A stretch of 40,100 nt of DNA from assembly GCA_001464375.1 (NCBI GenBank), contig LNEW01000114.1, positions 1 through 40,100 of the forward strand, written 5' to 3'. A program made the translations under genes and the position numbers. The DNA is from Rhodospirillales bacterium Ga0074136 (GTDB taxonomy: Bacteria > Pseudomonadota > Alphaproteobacteria > Acetobacterales > Acetobacteraceae). Positions 36,356 to 40,100 of this stretch are shown in pieces; the first letter of the stretch is position 1; every line of letters begins with the position of its first letter. The notes under the pieces were generated by a model. It made no database searches. It was not told the DNA's origin and saw nothing but the letters and a program-made list of their open reading frames with translations.

Positions 36356-36450
36356 AGCGCCTGATCCGCGAAGGCGGAATCGCCGAAGCGGTGAATCAGT
36401 CGCCCGGACAAGCGCTTGATCCGCGAAGGCGGAATCGCCGAAGCGGCGAA
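36356..36450. repeat. Pair of 40-bp REP-like direct repeats, each with two small hairpins
   Basis: Copies at 36356-36395 and 36411-36450 match at 38 of 40 positions (period 55 bp). Each contains TCCGC-GAAG-GCGGA and CGCCG-AAG-CGGYG inverted repeats, the second perfect in copy two and with a G-T wobble in copy one. The 16-bp linker CGCCCGGACAAGCGCT at 36401-36416 recurs with one change at 36545-36560. All lie in the 293-bp noncoding gap between two divergent genes. This looks like a REP/BIME-type element, but I cannot test whether it is dispersed in the genome. Confidence 0.6.
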
Positions 36451-36616
36451 CCGTACCCGCGGCTGCGGGCACGGCCTTGGTTTCGCGCGCAGCCGCCGCA
36501 CCAACCCCGCGCGGAAATACATCCGGCGACCCGGCCGTGTCGGACGCCCAGACAAGCGCTACCCTGGCCACGCGCCGGAAGCGGGACTAGCCTCCGCGCT
36601 TCAGGAGGAACCACCC

Positions 36617-37459
36617 ATGCAGGATCTCGTCGCGCGGATGAACGCCATCTGCGACGCCCAGCCCTTCGACACCACCTGGTACGTGAAGGACCTGGCGACC
36701 GGCTGGCAGGCCGACCGCGGCGGCGACGTGGTCACGCCATCGGCCAGTACGCGCAAGACCTCCATCCTGATGCATGCGCTGTCCAAGGTGCATGAAGGCA
36801 AGCTGCGGCTCGACGAGCCCTGCACCATCGAGGCCCGGCTGCAGGAAGGCGTGGACAGCGGCACCTACCAGTACATGTCGCCGGGCTGCGTCATTCCGCT
36901 GCGCGACGCCTTCGTGAACATGATCATCACCTCCGACAATGTCTGCACGCAGATCGTGCTGGAGCGGCTGGACCGCGATGAACTCAACGCCTGGTGCAAG
37001 CGCATCGGCATGACCGGCACCACGCATCGCGTGAACTTCCCGCCGCCCGGCCTGGGCTGGGACCACCCAATCGACGCGGTGGCGAGCACCACCGCGCGCG
37101 ACCAGGGCGTGCTGCTCGACAGCATGCTGGCCGGCGCGTCCGATGCCGCCGCGGCGGCGGCCCTGGGGGCCACGCCGGAACTGTGCAGGCTCGGCCTCGA
37201 CATCCTGTCCTGGCAGCGGCTGCGCAACCTGATCCCGTCCCTGCTGCCGGCCAAGACCAAGGTCGCGAACAAGACCGGGCGCGGCCCGCGCGGGCGGATG
37301 GATGCCGGCGTGGTGTATCGCGGCGAGACGCCGCGCTTCATCATCAGCGTGTATCTCGACCGCGTGCCGGACACGCTGCCCGACGGGTTGCCGGGCTACA
37401 CCGCCGCCTATGCCACCGCGGGCAAGCTCACCCGCGCCTGCTGGGACGTGATGACCTGA
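36617..37459 (+). CDS. Leaderless beta-lactamase-fold serine hydrolase
   Basis: A 280-residue protein of the class A beta-lactamase/Beta-lactamase2 fold. The nucleophile motif is Ser44-T-R-Lys47, the SDN motif is Ser106-Asp107-Asn108 (IITSDNVCTQ), and the KTG motif is Lys219-Thr220-Gly221 (VANKTGRGPRGRMDAGVV). It has no signal peptide, so it should stay in the cytoplasm, unlike true beta-lactamases. The omega-loop region (about 131-187) contains no glutamate at all, so the class A general base Glu166 is absent; it is unlikely to be an efficient beta-lactamase. The start is set by AGGAGG at 36603-36608. It is the first of three tightly packed genes, followed by a CoA hydratase-like and a CoA lyase-like gene, so an esterase or amidase/thioesterase role in that pathway is possible (inference). 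Confidence 0.85.
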   Translation: MQDLVARMNAICDAQPFDTTWYVKDLATGWQADRGGDVVTPSASTRKTSILMHALSKVHEGKLRLDEPCTIEARLQEGVDSGTYQYMSPGCVIPLRDAFVNMIITSDNVCTQIVLERLDRDELNAWCKRIGMTGTTHRVNFPPPGLGWDHPIDAVASTTARDQGVLLDSMLAGASDAAAAAALGATPELCRLGLDILSWQRLRNLIPSLLPAKTKVANKTGRGPRGRMDAGVVYRGETPRFIISVYLDRVPDTLPDGLPGYTAAYATAGKLTRACWDVMT

Positions 37460-37460
37460 C

Positions 37461-38333
37461 ATGACCACCGACGCAGATTTCGAAGCCGCCATCGCCGGGT
37501 TGCAGGCCTGGGTGGGGCGCGAGCGCATCGTCGAGGACGAGATCGGCCTGTCCTCGGCCCGCCGCATCGCCGGCATGCTCGACGTCGATCCGGCATCGCT
37601 GAAGCAGGGCGATGCGCTGCCACCGCACTGGTTCACGATGTTCTTCCCCGACATCGCACGGCAATCCGACATCGGCCCCGACGGCCACCCCAACAAGGGT
37701 GTCTTCCTGCCGCCCATCCCGCTGCCGCGGCGCATGGGCGCGGGCCGGCGCGTGACGATCCATGAGAGCCTGCGCATCGGCACGCCCGCCATCAAGCGCG
37801 CCATCGTGGCCCAGGTGCTGCCCAAGATCGGCCGCACCGGGCGCATGGCCATCCTGACCATGCGCCACGTCATCGAATGCGAAGGCCGCACCGTCGCGGT
37901 GGACGAGTTCGACGCGATGTATCGCGAAGCCCCGCCGCCTGGGCAGCCGAGCCCGCAGACGCCGCCCAACCCGGCACCGGCGAACGGCATCTATGCCGAC
38001 CCGGCGCTGCTCTCCTCCGCGCTGGTGTTCCGCTATTCCTCCGTCACCTGGAACGCGCACCGCATCCACTACGACGCCGATTATGCGCGCAGCGAGGAAG
38101 GCTATCCCGCGACCGTGCAGAATGGCGGGCTGACCATGCAGCTGCTGCTCGATGCCGCGCTGAAGCGTGCGCCGGGGCGGCTGGTCGGCTTCACCGCGCG
38201 GCTCGCGCGCCCGCTCTGGGTGGGCGATACCGTCACGCTCTGCGGCGCCGCTCCCGCCGATGGCAAGATGGCCTGCTGGGCCGCCGACAAGGACGGCAAT
38301 CTCTGCGCGACGATGGAGCTGGACCTCGCATGA
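37461..38333 (+). CDS. MaoC/FAS1-like dehydratase, itaconyl-CoA or mesaconyl-C4-CoA hydratase-like
   Basis: A 290-residue double hot-dog protein. The N-terminal half has WVGRERIVEDEIGLSSARRIAGMLDVDP and PHWFTMFFPDIARQSDIGPDGHP; the C-terminal half has FRYSSVTWNAHRIHYDADYA, the active-site pattern of the FAS1-like hydratases, with NAHRIHYD containing the Asn/His pair, then GYPATVQNGGLTMQLLLDAA. This type includes mesaconyl-C4-CoA hydratase (3-hydroxypropionate bicycle) and itaconyl-CoA hydratase, which partner with a citramalyl-CoA lyase. Such a lyase is encoded directly downstream with a 4-bp overlap, which supports the assignment. It starts 1 bp after the hydrolase stop, so translation is probably coupled. 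Confidence 0.85.
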   Translation: MTTDADFEAAIAGLQAWVGRERIVEDEIGLSSARRIAGMLDVDPASLKQGDALPPHWFTMFFPDIARQSDIGPDGHPNKGVFLPPIPLPRRMGAGRRVTIHESLRIGTPAIKRAIVAQVLPKIGRTGRMAILTMRHVIECEGRTVAVDEFDAMYREAPPPGQPSPQTPPNPAPANGIYADPALLSSALVFRYSSVTWNAHRIHYDADYARSEEGYPATVQNGGLTMQLLLDAALKRAPGRLVGFTARLARPLWVGDTVTLCGAAPADGKMACWAADKDGNLCATMELDLA

Positions 38334-39199
38334 CGCGCGCCTCGCCCACGACCTGGCGGTCGATGATGTTCGTCCCCGCCACTGGCGAGAAATTCGTCGC
38401 CCGCGCGCATACGCGCGGTGCGGACGTGGTCATCCTCGACCTCGAGGATTCGATCCCGCCCGGCGAGAAGCAGGCGGCGCGCGATGCGCTGCCGGCCGCG
38501 GCCGCCACGGTGGGCCAGGCGGGGGCGGAGGTGGCGGTGCGGATCAACCGTCCGCTCGATCTCGCCGTGCCGGACATCGCAGCCGCGGTCATGCCCACGG
38601 TCGGCACGCTGATCCTCCCCAAGGTGATGGGCCCCGAACATATCCGCCTGCTGTCCGAAGTGGTCGGTGCGCGCGAGGCCGCGCGCGGCATGACGCCGGG
38701 CCATACGCGCTTCGTCGCGGTGGTCGAGACGCCCGACGCGCTGCCGCTGCTGTCCGCCATCGCCACCGCCGATCCGCGCGTGGTCGCGCTGGGCGTCGGC
38801 GCCGAGGATCTGTCCACGGAACTGGAAGCCGTGCCAGGCGCCGACCTGCTCTACCACTTCGGCATGATGGTGGTGGCGGCGTCCCGCGCGGCGCGCATCC
38901 AGCCGATGGGCTCGGTCGGGCCGTTCGCGGATTTCTCGGACCTCGACGGCTATCGCGCCTCGCTGCGGCGCTCCCGCGCGCTGGGCTTCGCCTGCCAGGC
39001 CTGCATCCATCCGGCACAGGTCGCGATCATCAACGAGGAATACGGCCCCTCCCCCGCGGAGGTCGAACGCGCGCGGCGGTTGCTTGCCGCCTTCGATGCC
39101 GCACTGGCGGAAGGCAAGGGCGCCGTCGCCTTCGAAGGGCAGATGATCGACCTGCCGGTGGTGGAACGCGCGCGCCGGCTGCTGGCGCGCGCGCGGTAG
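38330..39199 (+). CDS. CoA ester lyase, HpcH/HpaI-CitE family (citramalyl/malyl-CoA lyase-like)
   Basis: A 289-residue TIM-barrel lyase that splits a 3-hydroxy-3-carboxyalkyl-CoA. It has RSMMFVPATGEKFVARAHTRGADVVILDLEDSI at 10-42 (LDLED is the family motif), substrate arginine Arg71 in VRINRP, metal ligand Glu133 in VVETPDAL, Glu159-Asp160 in GVGAEDLSTEL (second metal ligand region), and the C-terminal ACIHPAQVAIINEEYGPS lid. With the hydratase-like gene it could make a two-step route, for example itaconyl-CoA or mesaconyl-CoA to citramalyl-CoA to pyruvate plus acetyl-CoA (inference). A CoA transferase, expected in that route, is not in the window. It ends 1 bp before the convergent ABM gene. 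Confidence 0.9.
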   Translation: MTRASPTTWRSMMFVPATGEKFVARAHTRGADVVILDLEDSIPPGEKQAARDALPAAAATVGQAGAEVAVRINRPLDLAVPDIAAAVMPTVGTLILPKVMGPEHIRLLSEVVGAREAARGMTPGHTRFVAVVETPDALPLLSAIATADPRVVALGVGAEDLSTELEAVPGADLLYHFGMMVVAASRAARIQPMGSVGPFADFSDLDGYRASLRRSRALGFACQACIHPAQVAIINEEYGPSPAEVERARRLLAAFDAALAEGKGAVAFEGQMIDLPVVERARRLLARAR

Positions 39200-39200
39200 G

Positions 39201-39503
39201 CTACATCTCGCACATCGTCAGCACGCGGCCGTCGATCAGCGGCGTATAGGCCTCGCGCACCTTGGGCATGCGCGGGTTCGCCACATGCGCCTTGACCGCG
39301 TCCTTGTCGGTATAGACCTCGACCAGCATGATCCGGCTCTCGTCGCGCGTGCCGTCGGCGTTGGTCGGCTGGAGCACGTCGAAGCGCTCGCAGCCCGGTT
39401 CCTCGGACAGCGTCAGGCGGGCGTGTTCGCGGATCAGCGCATCGAAGGCGGCGTGGCTGCCGGGCTTCGGCTTGAACTCGACGTGGATGGCGACCTTGGG
39501 CAT
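39201..39503 (-). CDS. Antibiotic biosynthesis monooxygenase (ABM) domain protein
   Basis: A 100-residue ferredoxin-like alpha/beta protein of the ABM/YgiN-type quinol monooxygenase family. It starts MPKVAIHVEFKPKPGSHAAFDAL and has LSEEPGCERFDVLQP, the strand ESRIMLVEVYTDKDAVKAHVANP and PLIDGRVL. Length and pattern match stand-alone ABM proteins, which act as small dimers on quinones or as dioxygen-using cofactorless enzymes; many have no known substrate. Start ATG 39503 with an AGGAGGA box. It lies 56 bp downstream of dadA on the same strand and may be co-transcribed, although a small hairpin separates them. Confidence 0.85.
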   Translation of the reverse strand: MPKVAIHVEFKPKPGSHAAFDALIREHARLTLSEEPGCERFDVLQPTNADGTRDESRIMLVEVYTDKDAVKAHVANPRMPKVREAYTPLIDGRVLTMCEM

Positions 39504-39519
39504 GGCGGTTCCTCCTGTA

Positions 39520-39537
39520 TGCCACAGCAAAGTGGCA
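39520..39537. terminator. Small perfect hairpin between dadA and the ABM gene
   Basis: TGCCAC at 39520-39525 and GTGGCA at 39532-39537 are exact inverted repeats around a 6-base loop. It lies after the dadA stop and directly before the ribosome binding site of the ABM gene, with no T run. It may be an attenuator, an RNA processing site or chance. Confidence 0.3.
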
Positions 39538-39559
39538 AGGAACCGCCGCGCCGTGAAGG

Positions 39560-40100
39560 TCAGGCCGCGGCGTAGCGATCCAGCGCCAGGTCGGTGCTGT
39601 CGATCTCGGTCTTGCGGCCGGTCACCAGGTCCGCCAGCACCCGCCCCGATCCACAGGCCATGGTCCAGCCCAGCGTGCCATGCCCGGTGTTCAGGTGCAG
39701 GTTGCGCAGCCGAGTCGGGCCGACCACGGGCGTTCCATCCGGCGTCATCGGGCGCAGGCCGGTCCAGAAGGACGCCTCGGCCACGTCGCCGCCACGCGGG
39801 AACAGGTCGGTGACGGAGTGTTCCAGCGTCTCGCGGCGCGGCTTGCGCAGCGCCATCGAGAAGCCGGCCAGTTCCGCCGTGCCACCCACGCGGATGCGGT
39901 CGCCCAGGCGCGTGATGGCAACCTTGTAGGTCTCGTCCATCACGGTCGAGACCGGCGCGCCACCGGCGTCCTTCACCGGCAGCGTCAGCGAATACCCCTT
40001 CACCGGATAGACCGGCACGCGCACCCCCAGCGGGGCCAGCAGCGCCGGCGTGAAACTGCCCAGCGCGGCGACATACGCATCCGCGGTCTCGGTCCCGGTG
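39560..40100 (-). CDS. dadA: D-amino acid dehydrogenase small subunit, C-terminal part (partial)
   Basis: The gene runs in from beyond the right edge; the frame is open to 40099, giving about 180 C-terminal residues of a FAD-dependent DAO-type dehydrogenase. The sequence [44 protein letters not shown], then [34 protein letters not shown] is the classic DadA ending that closes the FAD site. DadA deaminates D-amino acids (D-alanine best) to keto acids at the membrane face, passing electrons to quinones. An apparent GTG start at 40024 is internal to the gene. No dadX racemase is seen in the window. Confidence 0.92.
   Translation of the reverse strand, partial: TGTETADAYVAALGSFTPALLAPLGVRVPVYPVKGYSLTLPVKDAGGAPVSTVMDETYKVAITRLGDRIRVGGTAELAGFSMALRKPRRETLEHSVTDLFPRGGDVAEASFWTGLRPMTPDGTPVVGPTRLRNLHLNTGHGTLGWTMACGSGRVLADLVTGRKTEIDSTDLALDRYAAA

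Noticed and set aside
36617..37459. Antibiotic resistance beta-lactamase
   Set aside because: It has no export signal and no omega-loop glutamate, and sits in a CoA-metabolism operon; the fold alone does not justify a resistance call.

Overview
The window is high-GC bacterial chromosome, densely coded on both strands, with strong GC3 bias that produces long antisense open frames. A secD-secF fusion, a fused ATP-grasp/alpha-E protein, several solute-binding proteins of the Bug (TctC) family and many soil-type catabolic genes suggest an alphaproteobacterium. An Acetobacteraceae of the Roseomonas type is my best guess. This is inference from gene content, since there is no rRNA or other marker here. 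I saw no tRNA, rRNA, CRISPR array, insertion sequence or prophage.

Layout. 1-2128: the 3' end of a urea-type ABC binding protein (urtA), facing a zinc alcohol dehydrogenase and a DUF1028 gene. Both facing genes carry a frameshift, and urtA lacks its expected stop. 2252-3838: a lone family 5 peptide-type binding protein on the plus strand. 3873-7338 (minus): a compact group of tag (3-methyladenine DNA glycosylase), a Gfo/Idh/MocA oxidoreductase, a ketopantoate reductase-like protein and an SDR. 7540-10143 (plus): secDF, followed by a Bug binding protein at 10272-11240.

11379-23890 (minus): eleven genes in one direction with gaps below 60 bp and many 4-bp overlaps. In order of transcription they are a class II aldolase-like protein, a YtcJ-type amidohydrolase, two peptide/nickel-type permeases, their binding protein, a second amidohydrolase, two ABC ATPases, a 3-hydroxyisobutyrate dehydrogenase-like protein, an iron-dependent alcohol dehydrogenase and a Bug binding protein. 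This reads as an uptake-and-catabolism operon for an unidentified amide, peptide or cyclic N-compound.

24028-30735 (minus): a three-gene overlapping cassette of a DUF2126/transglutaminase giant protein, a fused circularly permuted ATP-grasp plus alpha-E protein, and a second transglutaminase-like protein. This matches a predicted but biochemically uncharacterised peptide-synthesis or peptide-modification system. A ferric-reductase-like flavocytochrome is transcribed divergently (30894-32207).

32261-40100: a D-aminoacylase-like amidohydrolase, a third orphan Bug protein, a small secreted SPOR-like protein, and an L-carnitine dehydrogenase-like 3-hydroxyacyl-CoA dehydrogenase. Next come a short region with REP-like repeats and a tight plus-strand operon of a leaderless beta-lactamase-fold hydrolase, an itaconyl/mesaconyl-CoA hydratase-like protein and a CitE-like CoA-ester lyase. 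The window ends with an ABM-domain protein and the 3' part of dadA.

The most promising places for something new are the ATP-grasp/transglutaminase cassette, the CoA operon led by a serine hydrolase that lacks the class A general-base glutamate, the REP-like repeat pair, and the cluster of disrupted genes at the left edge.
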